From: Massilia atriviolacea
GTDB taxonomy: Bacteria > Pseudomonadota > Gammaproteobacteria > Burkholderiales > Burkholderiaceae_D
NCBI RefSeq assembly: GCF_003953935.1
Contig: NZ_RXLQ01000006.1
Coordinates: forward strand, 248,001 to 312,000
Direction: 5' to 3'
DNA: 64,000 nt
A program made the position numbers and the translations under genes. Of this stretch, positions 39,861 to 48,648 are shown piece by piece. Each line of letters starts with the position of its first letter. Position 1 is the first letter of the stretch. The notes under the pieces were generated by a model. It searched no databases, was not told where the DNA came from, and was given only the letters and a program-made list of their open reading frames with translations.

Positions 39861-40553
39861 ATGCAAACAGCCGTCAACCTGTGGCCGCTCATCGGCGTCG
39901 CCGTCATCATCGTCGGCTTCGTGCTGCGCGTGCATCCCGTGCTGGTCGTCGTCGCCGCGTGCGGGGCCACCGGCCTGGCCGTCGCGATGCCGGTCGAAGC
40001 GCTGCTCGCCTCCCTCGGCAGCGCCTTCATCAAAACCCGCAACCTGCCGATGATCCTGCTGCTGCCGCTGGCCGCCATCGGCCTGCTGGAACGCTTCGGC
40101 CTCAAGGAGCACGCGCAGGCCAGTATCGCCAAGATCGAATCGGCCACCACCGGCCGCCTGCTGATCGTCTACCTGTTCGTGCGCGAAGTGTCGGCCGCCT
40201 TCGGCCTGACCAGCCTTGGCGGCCACCCGTCGATGGTGCGTCCGCTGGTCGCGCCCATGGCCGAAGCGGCAGCCGAAACGCGCAAGGGAACGATCACCGA
40301 CAAGCTGCGCTACCGCATCCGCGCCATGTCGGCCGCCACCGACAACGTCGGCCTGTTCTTCGGCGAAGATGTCTTTGTCGCCTTCGGCGCCATCGTCCTG
40401 ATGCAAACCATCCTCGCGGCCGAAGGGATTCCGGTCAATCCGCTGCACATTGCGATGTGGGGCATTCCCACCGCGATCACCGCCTTCATCATCCATGCGT
40501 GGCGCCTGCACCGCTTCGACGCCGAGATCGCGCGCGACGGAGCGGCCAAATGA
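39861..40553 (+). CDS. 5-oxoproline transporter, DUF969 family subunit
   Basis: A 230-residue inner-membrane protein with about six helices, of the DUF969 family (LPMILLLPLAAIGLLERFGL and SAATDNVGLFFGEDVF are conserved). It is always paired with a DUF979 protein, here with a four-base overlap, and the pair is predicted to transport 5-oxoproline (pyroglutamate). The adjoining pyroglutamyl peptidase gene supports that role. Confidence 0.85.
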   Translation: MQTAVNLWPLIGVAVIIVGFVLRVHPVLVVVAACGATGLAVAMPVEALLASLGSAFIKTRNLPMILLLPLAAIGLLERFGLKEHAQASIAKIESATTGRLLIVYLFVREVSAAFGLTSLGGHPSMVRPLVAPMAEAAAETRKGTITDKLRYRIRAMSAATDNVGLFFGEDVFVAFGAIVLMQTILAAEGIPVNPLHIAMWGIPTAITAFIIHAWRLHRFDAEIARDGAAK

Positions 40554-41506
40554 TCGTCCTGGAATACTTTTACCTGGCGCTGGGCGCCATGCTGGCCGCG
40601 TCGGCCGTCATGTCCCTGCGCGACAAGGACAATCCGCGCCGCTATTCAAGCGCCTTGTTCTGGGCCCTGTACGCCCTGGTCTACCTGGCTGGCGAGCGGA
40701 TTGCGCCGGCGCTGGTCGGCGTGATCATGATCGTGATGGCGCTCATTGCCGGCTGCGGCGGCGTCAAGCTCGGCAAATACGGCGTGCGCACGGTGGAGGA
40801 AAAGACGAGCAGCGCGCGCCGTCTCGGCCACCTGCTGTTCATCCCCGCGCTGATTATTCCGGTGGTGACCATGATCGGCTCGACCCTGCTCAAGGATGTT
40901 GACATCGGCGGCCTGCCGCTGCTCGAAACGAAGCACATCACCCTGGTCAGCCTGGGCTGCGCGTCGGTGCTGGCGATCGGCGCGGCCTGCTGGCTGACCC
41001 GCGCCACGCCGCTGCAGGGCATGCGCGAATGGCGCCGCCTGACCGACGCCGTCGGCTGGGCGGTGGTGCTGCCGCATATGCTGGCCGTCCTCGGGCTGCT
41101 GTTCGCGGAGGCGGGTGTGGGCAAGGCGGTTGCCCACATCACGACGTCCTACATCGACATGGATTCGCGCTTCGTCGCGGTGGTGGTGTTTTGCGCCGGC
41201 ATGGCGCTGTTTACGATCATCATGGGCAACGGCTTCGCGGCCTTTCCTGTGATGGCGGGCGGCGTCGGGATTCCGATCCTGGTCCAGCAGTACGGCGCCA
41301 ACCCGGCGGTGATGGCCGCCATCGGCATGTTCAGCGCGTATTGCGGCACCTTGATGACGCCCATGGCCGCCAACTTCAATGTGGTGCCGGTGGCGCTGCT
41401 CGAACTGCCCGACAAGCACGCGGTGATCAAGGCGCAGATACCGACCGCGCTGCCGCTGCTGGTGGCGAATATCTTCCTGCTGTATTTTTTGATGGGCCAA
41501 CAATGA
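40550..41506 (+). CDS. 5-oxoproline transporter, DUF979 family subunit
   Basis: A 318-residue polytopic membrane protein (about nine helices) of the DUF979 family; the [20 protein letters not shown] and [17 protein letters not shown] stretches are characteristic. Start and stop both overlap neighbouring genes by four bases (ATGA), so DUF969, DUF979 and pcp are translated as one coupled unit. Confidence 0.85.
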   Translation: MIVLEYFYLALGAMLAASAVMSLRDKDNPRRYSSALFWALYALVYLAGERIAPALVGVIMIVMALIAGCGGVKLGKYGVRTVEEKTSSARRLGHLLFIPALIIPVVTMIGSTLLKDVDIGGLPLLETKHITLVSLGCASVLAIGAACWLTRATPLQGMREWRRLTDAVGWAVVLPHMLAVLGLLFAEAGVGKAVAHITTSYIDMDSRFVAVVVFCAGMALFTIIMGNGFAAFPVMAGGVGIPILVQQYGANPAVMAAIGMFSAYCGTLMTPMAANFNVVPVALLELPDKHAVIKAQIPTALPLLVANIFLLYFLMGQQ

Positions 41507-42147
41507 ACAGGACAGTGCTGCTGACAGGCTTCGAGCCTTTCAACAAAGAGACCGTCAATCCGGCCTGGGAGGCGGTGCGCTCGCTGGCAGGACACGAGGG
41601 CGAGGGCTACCGGGTCGAAGTACGCCAGCTGCCGTGCGTGTTCGGCGTGGCCGGCGAGGTGCTGCGCGCGGCCATCGGCGAGGTAAAACCAGCGGTGGTG
41701 ATCGCGGTCGGGCAGGCCGGGGGCAGGGTGGACCTGTCGGTCGAACGCATCGCCATCAATATCGACGACGCGCCGATTCCCGACAACGCCCAGTGCCAGC
41801 TGGTCGACAAGCCGGTGGTTGAGGGCGGGCCGGCGGCGTACTTTTCCACCCTGCCGATCAAGGCCATCGTGGCGCGCCTGCGCGAGGCCGGCTTGCCGGC
41901 ATCCGTCTCGCAGAGCGCCGGCACCTTCGTGTGCAATCATGTTTTCTACAGCCTGATGCACCAGATGGCGGGCGGCGACGTGCGCGCCGGCTTCATTCAC
42001 ATCCCCTACCTGCCGCAGCAGGCCGCAGCCCACCCGGGCGCGCCCAGCATGGCGCTGGCGGAGGTCGTGCGGGGATTGACGATCGCGCTGGAAGCGGCAC
42101 TGGCCACCGGCGACGACATCCGCGTCGCCGGCGGCGCAGTCGATTAA
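41503..42147 (+). CDS. pcp: Pyroglutamyl-peptidase I
   Basis: A 214-residue cysteine peptidase removing N-terminal pyroglutamate from peptides. The LLTGFEPF N-terminus, catalytic Glu in the [12 protein letters not shown] region, catalytic Cys in [14 protein letters not shown] and catalytic His in [10 protein letters not shown] are all present. Coupled to the DUF979 gene. Its stop codon TAA ends exactly where the inverted-repeat element 42147-42262 begins. Confidence 0.95.
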   Translation: MNRTVLLTGFEPFNKETVNPAWEAVRSLAGHEGEGYRVEVRQLPCVFGVAGEVLRAAIGEVKPAVVIAVGQAGGRVDLSVERIAINIDDAPIPDNAQCQLVDKPVVEGGPAAYFSTLPIKAIVARLREAGLPASVSQSAGTFVCNHVFYSLMHQMAGGDVRAGFIHIPYLPQQAAAHPGAPSMALAEVVRGLTIALEAALATGDDIRVAGGAVD

Positions 42148-42262
42148 GAGCCTATCTCAATAGATCGGAGTCGCTGCTGGCGCGCCATGCGGCCTCCTCG
42201 CGCCTTGCCCTCGCATGCCATGCATCGCCATCAGCTTCCCCCGACCTGCTGAGACAGGCTCT
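42147..42262. repeat. 116-base MITE-like element with 24-base terminal inverted repeats
   Basis: Left end AGAGCCTATCTCAATAG... and the inverted right end AGAGCCTGTCTCAGCAG... match at 19 of 24 positions, and all five differences are transitions. The core carries no gene. The element fills the whole gap between the converging pcp and LysR genes, and both stop codons touch its ends, so it may supply part of each 3' end or act as a bidirectional terminator. No transposase is nearby; a mobilisable miniature element is the likely origin. Confidence 0.6.
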
Positions 42263-43160
42263 ACGCGCTCGGATTGAGGATGTTCAGGAACGCCCGCACC
42301 ACCGGCGCATCGTCCTGCGTGGTGTAGGTGATGTACAGATTGGCCGACGGCGCGTTGGTCTTGATCGGCAAGAAGATCACGCCCGGCCAGCCGATGCGGC
42401 TGGTCGTTTCCGGCATCAGGGCCACGCCCAAGCCCGCGCCCACCATCGCCAGCAAGGTTTGCGGCTCGGACGCCTCCTGGAAAATCGTCGGCTGGAACCC
42501 GGCCTTGACGCAGCACTGGATCAGGTAGCGCGGAAAGGCCGACTTGTCCAGCGCCAGCGTGAGCATCGGCTGGTCCGCAATGTCGGTCAGTTCGATCCAC
42601 GGCTGCGTCGCCAGCGGATGGTGCTCGTTGACCGCCACGCACACGTTCTCGCGAAAGCACAGTTCCTGGCGCAGGTTGTCGTGTTTGAGCTCATCTTCGT
42701 CGAGTTTGGGCTCGCGCCAGAATCCCACGTCGATCTGCTTGGCGCGCAGCGCTTCGTACTGCACGTTCGGCCCCGATTCGTGCAGGGTCCAGGTCACGCG
42801 CGGGAACTTGGTCTGGAATTCTTCGAGCAGGCTGGGAATCGGTCCCCACATGGCCGAACCGACGATGCCCACCCGCAGGCGACCGACTTCGCCACGGTCG
42901 ATCTGGCGGATGGTGTCGATCGTCATGCGCATCTTGGCCAGCAGGTCCGATGCTTCTCCCATCAGCGCCTTGCCCGCCACGGTCAGTTCGAAGGTGCGGG
43001 TGGTGCGCGCGAACAGGCGCACGCCCAGTTCGCTCTCTAACTTCATGATCTGCTGGCTCAAAGGCGGCTGCGAGATGTGCAGCCGCTCGGCGGCGCGGCT
43101 GAAGCTCTTTTCTTCAGCTACCGCCAGGAAGTACTTGAGCTGTTTCAGGTCGATGGACAT
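42261..43160 (-). CDS. LysR-family transcriptional regulator
   Basis: A 299-residue LTTR. The winged helix-turn-helix is at residues ~5-62 (LKQLKYFLAVAEEKSFSRAA; LHISQPPLSQQI), followed by the linker helix and a periplasmic-binding-protein-like effector domain. It converges on pcp and its stop overlaps the inverted-repeat element. It is 29 bases downstream of psuG on the same strand, so it might be co-transcribed with psuK-psuG; its target is unknown. Confidence 0.92.
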   Translation of the reverse strand: MSIDLKQLKYFLAVAEEKSFSRAAERLHISQPPLSQQIMKLESELGVRLFARTTRTFELTVAGKALMGEASDLLAKMRMTIDTIRQIDRGEVGRLRVGIVGSAMWGPIPSLLEEFQTKFPRVTWTLHESGPNVQYEALRAKQIDVGFWREPKLDEDELKHDNLRQELCFRENVCVAVNEHHPLATQPWIELTDIADQPMLTLALDKSAFPRYLIQCCVKAGFQPTIFQEASEPQTLLAMVGAGLGVALMPETTSRIGWPGVIFLPIKTNAPSANLYITYTTQDDAPVVRAFLNILNPSA

Positions 43161-43189
43161 GTGGGCAGGTGGGTGGGTGGATGGATCGG

Positions 43190-44119
43190 TCAGATCGGCT
43201 GCAGGCCTGGCAGGTCGCGCATGGCCACGGCCAGCTCGGCGCCTACCTGGGCGTTGTGCTTGACCAGCGCGATGTTGGTCATCAGGCTGCGCCCTTCGGT
43301 CAGGGTCTTGATGCGCGCCAGCAGGAACGGGGTGACCAGCTTGCCGGCCACGCCGCCGTCGTGCGCTTCCCTCAATGCCTGTTCGGTGATGCCGTCGATT
43401 TCATCCTTTTGCATGGCAAACGCTTCCGGCACCGGATTGCTGACGACGATGCCGCCGTTGAGGCCAAGCTGCCATTTGGTCTGGATAAAGGCCGCCTGCT
43501 CCAGCGCCGTATCGAGCTGGAAGTCGGCCTTGAAGCCGCTGTCGCGCGTGAAGAAGGCCGGGAATCCCGGCTGGCCGACGCTGATCACCGGCACGCCATG
43601 GGTTTCCAGGTATTCGAGCGTGAGGCCGATGTCGAGGATCGACTTGACGCCGGCGCACACGACCGCCACGTTGGTGCGCGCCAGTTCCTGCAGGTCGGCC
43701 GAGATGTCGAAGCTGGTCTCGGCGCCGCGATGCACGCCGCCGATGCCGCCGGTCACAAAAACGTGAATGCCGGCCAGCTGCGCGCAGATCATCGTCGCGG
43801 CCACGGTGGTGGCGCCCAGGCGGCCTTGCGAGAGCACGTACGGCAGGTCGCGGCGCGAGACCTTCATGGCGTCCGGCGAGGTGGCCAGCAGCTCGAGCTG
43901 CTCGGCCACCAGGCCGATGCAGATTTTGCCTTCGATGATGGCGATGGTGGCCGGTACCGCGCCGGCGGCGCGGATGACGTGTTCGACTTCCTGCGCCATC
44001 GTCACGTTTTGCGGATACGGCATGCCGTGCGAGATGATGGTCGACTCGAGGGCGACGATCGGTTTGCCGGCCGCGCGGGCGGCGGCGACTTCGGGCGAGA
44101 ACAAGAGGTATTGGTGCAT
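43190..44119 (-). CDS. psuG: Pseudouridine-5'-phosphate glycosidase
   Basis: A 309-residue enzyme splitting pseudouridine 5'-phosphate into uracil and ribose 5-phosphate, so it breaks the C-C glycosidic bond of pseudouridine from RNA turnover. The N-terminal [17 protein letters not shown], the [13 protein letters not shown] segment and the catalytic-region Lys residues are typical of PsuG. It starts two bases after the kinase gene ends, giving a psuK-psuG operon. Confidence 0.95.
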   Translation of the reverse strand: MHQYLLFSPEVAAARAAGKPIVALESTIISHGMPYPQNVTMAQEVEHVIRAAGAVPATIAIIEGKICIGLVAEQLELLATSPDAMKVSRRDLPYVLSQGRLGATTVAATMICAQLAGIHVFVTGGIGGVHRGAETSFDISADLQELARTNVAVVCAGVKSILDIGLTLEYLETHGVPVISVGQPGFPAFFTRDSGFKADFQLDTALEQAAFIQTKWQLGLNGGIVVSNPVPEAFAMQKDEIDGITEQALREAHDGGVAGKLVTPFLLARIKTLTEGRSLMTNIALVKHNAQVGAELAVAMRDLPGLQPI

Positions 44120-44121
44120 GG

Positions 44122-45276
44122 TCAGTCCTGGTAGAGAGCGTTGAACGGTTGCTGGGCGCCGGGCAGGGCGTCGGGATTCGGAATCTCGGCGAGGACTTCC
44201 GCCGTCAGGTAAGGGCACACGGTTTCTTCGCAGGCGAGTGTCATGGCCGACAACTGCAGGCCGCGCCGGCAGGCCAGCGTCAGATCGTCGTCGCCCTGGA
44301 ACAGGGACCAGCATACCGCAGCGGCAAAGGCGTCGCCCGCACCGGTGACGTCGACGATGCGCGCCGCCGGCGCGTCCAGCTGGGCGATGCCGCTGGCGGT
44401 GGTGTAGATCACGCCGGTGGCGCCGCGCGTGACGATGACGTCCTGCGCGCCCTGCGCCTGGATGGCGCGGCAGGCGGCCAGGAAGTCGGCGTCGGTCTTG
44501 AGCGGCGTACCGATGCGCGCTTCGAGTTCGCCCTGGTTCAGGATCAGCAGGCGCAGGCCGCGCAGGTCGTCCGGCAGGTGCGCCATTTTCGGCTGCGATA
44601 CCGCCACCAGCACCAGCGGCACCGCGCCGCGCGCGGCATCGTCGAGCAGCATGCGCAGGGTCTCGCGCGGCAGGTTCAGGTCGGCCACGATCAGGGCGCC
44701 GACGGCGCGCTGCGGCTGGCGCGTGTCCAGGAAGGCGGGCGTGAGGGCGTCGTACAGGGCCATGTCGGCCAATGCCAGCAGCATTTCGCCATGGTCGTCC
44801 AGCACCGCGGTGTAGGTGCCGCTGCACACGCCCGTCAGGTGCAGGCTGGCGCGGGTGTCGATCCCGGCCGCCTCGGCGTGCGCCAGCAGCGCCTTGCCGG
44901 AGGAGTCGTCGCCGATGGCGGTGATCAGCGCGACGGGCGCGGACAGGCGCGCCAGGTTCTCGGCGATGTTGCGGGCCACGCCGCCGAACGATTCGTCCTG
45001 GCGCGCCGGATTCGAGGTGCCCATCCTGAGCGTGGCGAGGGAGCGCAGCTTGCGGTCGAGGTTGGCCGCGCCGAGGCAGACGATGGGCCGGTTATCGGGC
45101 AGCACATAGGCGCGCCCGAGCAGGCGGCGGTCGCGGATCAGGCCGGCGATGTAGCCGGCCACGGCGGAGCGCGACAAACCCAGCACGCTTGCCAGGTCCT
45201 GCTGCGAGATGAAGGGATTTGCACGGATCAGTTCGTACAACTGGTCTTTTTTGGAGAGTTCGGTCACAATATGCAA
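44122..45276 (-). CDS. psuK: Pseudouridine kinase with N-terminal helix-turn-helix
   Basis: A 384-residue PfkB-family kinase fused to a DNA-binding domain. Residues ~1-60 form a winged HTH ([27 protein letters not shown]); residues ~65-370 carry the PfkB fold with [14 protein letters not shown] near the start and the catalytic DVTGAGDAF. It phosphorylates pseudouridine for PsuG. The HTH resembles that of E. coli YeiI, so the enzyme may also regulate its own operon or the divergent nucleoside operon. The intergenic DNA contains the palindromes 45323-45335 and 45396-45418. Confidence 0.9.
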   Translation of the reverse strand: MHIVTELSKKDQLYELIRANPFISQQDLASVLGLSRSAVAGYIAGLIRDRRLLGRAYVLPDNRPIVCLGAANLDRKLRSLATLRMGTSNPARQDESFGGVARNIAENLARLSAPVALITAIGDDSSGKALLAHAEAAGIDTRASLHLTGVCSGTYTAVLDDHGEMLLALADMALYDALTPAFLDTRQPQRAVGALIVADLNLPRETLRMLLDDAARGAVPLVLVAVSQPKMAHLPDDLRGLRLLILNQGELEARIGTPLKTDADFLAACRAIQAQGAQDVIVTRGATGVIYTTASGIAQLDAPAARIVDVTGAGDAFAAAVCWSLFQGDDDLTLACRRGLQLSAMTLACEETVCPYLTAEVLAEIPNPDALPGAQQPFNALYQD

Positions 45277-45322
45277 TCATTAAACAATTGTTGGCGATGT
45301 TAGACAAATGTCTTAATGCTGT

Positions 45323-45335
45323 CAATCAATGATTG
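45323..45335. promoter_or_regulatory. Palindrome upstream of psuK
   Basis: CAATCA-A-TGATTG is a perfect 13-base palindrome 47 bases upstream of the psuK start, next to a near-palindrome AGACAAATGTCT (45302-45313). Either could be the operator for an autoregulating HTH-kinase. Confidence 0.4.
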
Positions 45336-45395
45336 TGTCCTGCTCTCCTATAGTGTGCCTGATTGGATGGTGGCGTCCAAGGGATTCTAGCGTGG

Positions 45396-45467
45396 ATTTA
45401 TATGTTCCGCGTATAAATGAGGAAGAAAAATGGTATTTGCCATACATATCCCTGATCATGCATAGTT
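45396..45467 (+). promoter_or_regulatory. Operator and promoter-like boxes of the nucleoside phosphorylase/deo operon
   Basis: ATTTATAT-N7-GTATAAAT (45396-45418, one arm mismatch) is followed after exactly 16 bases by ATTTGCCA (45435-45442) and by TGCATAGTT (45459-45467) at the same distances as upstream of TonB receptor 1. -35-like TTGCCA and -10-like CATAGT are 18 bases apart; a TATAAT at 45467-45472 is a second possible -10 but at a poor spacing. The start codon is 86 bases further on. Confidence 0.6.
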
Positions 45468-45552
45468 ATAATAGTTAGCGAACCCATTCTCCACGCCGCC
45501 TGACAGCAGCGCCGCGTGGCAGCGCCCTCCCCGAAACAGATAAGGAATCCAC

Positions 45553-46395
45553 ATGTCGAATAACACTCCCTTCGAAGCCGCCGATATCATCCGCGCCCGC
45601 AAACCTGGTTTCGAGCCGCGCGTGGCGATGATCCTCGGTTCCGGCCTTGGCGTGCTGGCCGAGCAGATGACCGACGCGGTCTCGATCGGTTTCGACGAAC
45701 TGCCTGGCTTCCCGATCAGCACCGTGCACGGTCACGCCGGCGAGCTGGTACTGGGCACCCTGGCGGGCGTGAACGTGGTGTGCATGAAGGGCCGCGGCCA
45801 CTTCTACGAAGGTTACGGCATGGGCGTGATGACCAGCGCCGTGCGCACCATGAAGCTGCTCGGTTGCGAGATGCTGTTCGTGACCAACGCGGCCGGTTCG
45901 CTGCGCACCGAAGTCGACGCGGGCAGCCTGGTGGCCCTGACCGACCATATCAACTGGCTGCCCGGCACGCCGATGGTCGGCCCGAACGACGACCGTTTCG
46001 GCCCGCGCTTTTTCAGCATGGCCAATGCCTACGACAGCGATATCCGCAACGTGGTCAAGGAGACCGCCGCAGCCAAGGGCATCACGCTGCACGAGGGTGT
46101 GTTCATTGCGTACCCGGGCCCGAACTTCGAAACCGCCGCGGAAATCCGCATGATGGCCAAGCTGGGCGCGGACGTGGTGGGCATGTCGGTGGTGCCGGAA
46201 GTGGTGTCGGCGCGTCACTGCGGCCTGAAGGTGGTTGGCGTGTCGGTGATCACCAACCTGGCGGAAGGGATGTCGCCGTTCCCGCTGTCGCACGAGCAGA
46301 CCCTGAAGTACGCGGCGATCGGCGCCAAGGACCTGGTGGCCCTGATTCCAGCGTTCCTGGAGCGCATTGCGCAACAACCGCGCGCCGCCGCCTGA
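45553..46395 (+). CDS. Purine nucleoside phosphorylase (PNP-II / xanthosine phosphorylase type)
   Basis: A 280-residue trimeric-class PNP that splits purine (deoxy)nucleosides to base and (deoxy)ribose 1-phosphate. It is very like E. coli XapA through most of its length: MILGSGLGVLAEQ, STVHGHAGELVLG, MKGRGHFYEGYGM, FVTNAAGSL and AYPGPNFETAAE. XapA's extra residues Tyr (in AYPGPNFE) and Asn (in VITNLAEG) that permit xanthosine as substrate are conserved, so a broad range including xanthosine is likely. It leads the operon xapA-like/deoB/deoC/ALDH/deoA/cdd. Confidence 0.92.
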   Translation: MSNNTPFEAADIIRARKPGFEPRVAMILGSGLGVLAEQMTDAVSIGFDELPGFPISTVHGHAGELVLGTLAGVNVVCMKGRGHFYEGYGMGVMTSAVRTMKLLGCEMLFVTNAAGSLRTEVDAGSLVALTDHINWLPGTPMVGPNDDRFGPRFFSMANAYDSDIRNVVKETAAAKGITLHEGVFIAYPGPNFETAAEIRMMAKLGADVVGMSVVPEVVSARHCGLKVVGVSVITNLAEGMSPFPLSHEQTLKYAAIGAKDLVALIPAFLERIAQQPRAAA

Positions 46396-46400
46396 TTGAC

Positions 46401-46447
46401 CACCGTCGCTCCCGCCTTCGCGGGGGCGACGGTGGAGGTCTTTTTCT
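46401..46447 (+). terminator. Hairpin with T-run between phosphorylase and deoB
   Basis: CACCGTCGCTCCCGC pairs with GCGGGGGCGACGGTG around CTTC (46401-46434), with a T-rich stretch at 46440-46447. The stem belongs to the REP-like family of this window; here it can work as a partial terminator that lowers deoB expression relative to the phosphorylase. Confidence 0.6.
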
Positions 46448-46484
46448 CTATCTGAACCCGAACCCTTCTGAAGCGAGCGATCCC

Positions 46485-47678
46485 ATGTCACGCGCATTTA
46501 TCCTCCTGCTTGATTCCTTCGGCCTCGGCGCCACCCCCGACGCCGACAAGTTCGGCGACACCGGCGCCAACACCTTCGGCCACATCGCCGCCTGGGCTGC
46601 CGCACAAGGCAAGCCAATGCAGCTTCCTCACCTCGAACGCCTCGGCCTGGCCGCCGCCGCCCACCTGGCCAGCGGCGAGTGGGCCGCCGGCTTCGACCAG
46701 CGCGACGGCTTCACCGGCGCCTACGGCGCGGCGCGCGAGCGCTCCACCGGCAAGGACACCCAGAGCGGCCACTGGGAAATCGCCGGTGTCCCCGTCGAAT
46801 TCGACTGGGGCTACTTCCCGCGCACCGTGCCGTCCTTTCCGGCCGAACTGACCGACAAGCTGCAGCAACTGACCGGCGTGGTCGGCTACCTCGGCAACTG
46901 CCACGCGTCCGGCACCGAGATCATTAACAAGCACGGCGACGAGCATGTCGCCACCGGCAAGATCATCGTCTACACCTCGGGCGACTCGGTGATGCAGATC
47001 GCCGCGCACGAAGAACACTTCGGCCTCGAACGCCTGTACGCCGTGTGCGAAGCGGCCTTCGAACTGGTCAAGCCGTACAACATCGGCCGCGTGATCGCGC
47101 GTCCCTTCCTGGGCGAGAACGGCAACTACCGCCGCACCAGCAACCGCCACGACTACGCCGTCGCGCCACCGTCGCCGACCCTGCTCGACCATGTCAAGAA
47201 CGAAGGCGGAGAAGTCATCGGCCTCGGTAAGATCAGCGACATCTTCGCGACCCAGGGCATCTCGCGCGTGGTCAAGGGCGTGGACAACATGGCCCTGTTC
47301 GACGCGCTGCTCAAGGTGGCCGACGAAGCGGGCGACAAGTCGCTTACTTTTGTGAACTTCGTCGACTTCGACCAGGCCTTCGGCCACCGCCGCGACGTGG
47401 CCGGCTACTCGAACGCGCTGCACGAGATGGACGCGCGCCTGCCGGAATTCATGGCCAAGCTCAAGGAAGGCGACCTGGTGGTAATCACCGCCGACCATGG
47501 CTGCGACCCAAGCTGGCCGGGCTCGGACCACACGCGCGAGCATATTCCGATGATCTTCTTCGGCCCGGGCGTCGCCGCGCGCGCGCTGCCGGTATCGAAC
47601 ACCTTCTCCGACATCGGCGCCACGCTGGCCAAGCACCTCGGCGTCAAACCACTTTCCAACGGAACCGCTCTGCTATGA
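46485..47678 (+). CDS. deoB: Phosphopentomutase
   Basis: A 397-residue alkaline phosphatase-superfamily mutase converting (deoxy)ribose 1-phosphate to the 5-phosphate. Metal site motifs LLDSFGLGATPDA, the phosphoacceptor Thr region GKDTQSGHWEI, FVDFDQAFGHRRD and TADHGCDPSWPGSDHTRE are complete. It uses the sugar phosphate released by the phosphorylases at either end of the operon and hands deoxyribose 5-phosphate to DeoC, whose gene overlaps it by four bases. Confidence 0.96.
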   Translation: MSRAFILLLDSFGLGATPDADKFGDTGANTFGHIAAWAAAQGKPMQLPHLERLGLAAAAHLASGEWAAGFDQRDGFTGAYGAARERSTGKDTQSGHWEIAGVPVEFDWGYFPRTVPSFPAELTDKLQQLTGVVGYLGNCHASGTEIINKHGDEHVATGKIIVYTSGDSVMQIAAHEEHFGLERLYAVCEAAFELVKPYNIGRVIARPFLGENGNYRRTSNRHDYAVAPPSPTLLDHVKNEGGEVIGLGKISDIFATQGISRVVKGVDNMALFDALLKVADEAGDKSLTFVNFVDFDQAFGHRRDVAGYSNALHEMDARLPEFMAKLKEGDLVVITADHGCDPSWPGSDHTREHIPMIFFGPGVAARALPVSNTFSDIGATLAKHLGVKPLSNGTALL

Positions 47679-48631
47679 CTCACAATTCCGCATTCAAACG
47701 CAACGAGGCGGTTGGCCTCGATCTCGGCTGGGTCAACCAGATCAAAGTCAACCGCAATGCCTCGGACCGCCGCGCCGCCAGCCTGGCCAATCGCCGCACC
47801 GTCAAGAAAGAATACCAGGCCGCGTGGCTGATCAAGGCGCTGCAATGCATCGACCTGACCACCCTCGGCGGCGACGACACGCCGGGCCGCGTCGAGCGCC
47901 TGTGCATGAAGGCCCTGCGCCCGCTGCGCGCGGACCTGATGGAGGCGCTGGGCGTATCCAACCTGACCACCGGCGCGGTCTGCGTGTACCACGAGATGAT
48001 TACCCCGGCCGCCAGGATCCTGCAGGGCCGCTTGCCGATCGCCGCCGTCTCGACCGCATTCCCTGCGGGCCTGGCCAGCATGGAAACCAAGGTGCGCGAG
48101 ATCGAACTGTCGGTCGCCGCCGGCGCCACCGAAATCGATATCGTCATCACCCGCCAGCACGTCCTGACCGGTAACTGGCAGGCGCTGTACGACGAAATGG
48201 TCGCCTACCGCAAGGCCTGCGGCGAAGCGCACGTGAAAGCCATTCTCGCCACCGGCGACCTGCTCACGCTGGAGAACGTGGCCAAGGCCTCGTGGGTGTG
48301 CATGATGGCCGGCTCGGACTTCATCAAGACCTCCACCGGCAAGGAAGGCGTCAACGCCACCATCCCGGTCGCCCTGACGATGGTGCGCACCATCCGCGAA
48401 TACCACGAGCAGTACGGCTTCCAGGTCGGCTTCAAGCCGGCCGGCGGCGTATCGAGCGCCAAGAGCGCGCTGCAGTACCTGACCCTGATGAAAGAGGAAT
48501 TGGGACGCGAGTGGCTGGAGCCGCATCTGTTCCGCATCGGCGCATCGAGCCTGCTGACCGACATCGAGCGCCAGCTCGAACACTACGTCACCGGGAACTA
48601 CTCGGCCAACCATCGCCACGCGCAACCATAA
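47675..48631 (+). CDS. deoC: Deoxyribose-phosphate aldolase
   Basis: A 318-residue class I aldolase splitting deoxyribose 5-phosphate into acetaldehyde and glyceraldehyde 3-phosphate. The two catalytic lysines are seen in HVKAILATGD and FIKTSTGKEG, and GFKPAGGVSSAKSAL follows. It is longer than E. coli DeoC (259) because of an N-terminal extension of ~50 residues common in this clade. The acetaldehyde product fits the aldehyde dehydrogenase gene that follows 17 bases later. Confidence 0.95.
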   Translation: MTHNSAFKRNEAVGLDLGWVNQIKVNRNASDRRAASLANRRTVKKEYQAAWLIKALQCIDLTTLGGDDTPGRVERLCMKALRPLRADLMEALGVSNLTTGAVCVYHEMITPAARILQGRLPIAAVSTAFPAGLASMETKVREIELSVAAGATEIDIVITRQHVLTGNWQALYDEMVAYRKACGEAHVKAILATGDLLTLENVAKASWVCMMAGSDFIKTSTGKEGVNATIPVALTMVRTIREYHEQYGFQVGFKPAGGVSSAKSALQYLTLMKEELGREWLEPHLFRIGASSLLTDIERQLEHYVTGNYSANHRHAQP

Positions 48632-48648
48632 ACCCCAACGGATTCGTC

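Noticed and set aside
45467-45472. TATAAT as the -10 of the nucleoside operon
   Set aside because: It is 24 bases from TTGCCA, too far for a normal sigma-70 promoter, and it is not conserved at the other two sites, whereas the TGCATAGTT box is.
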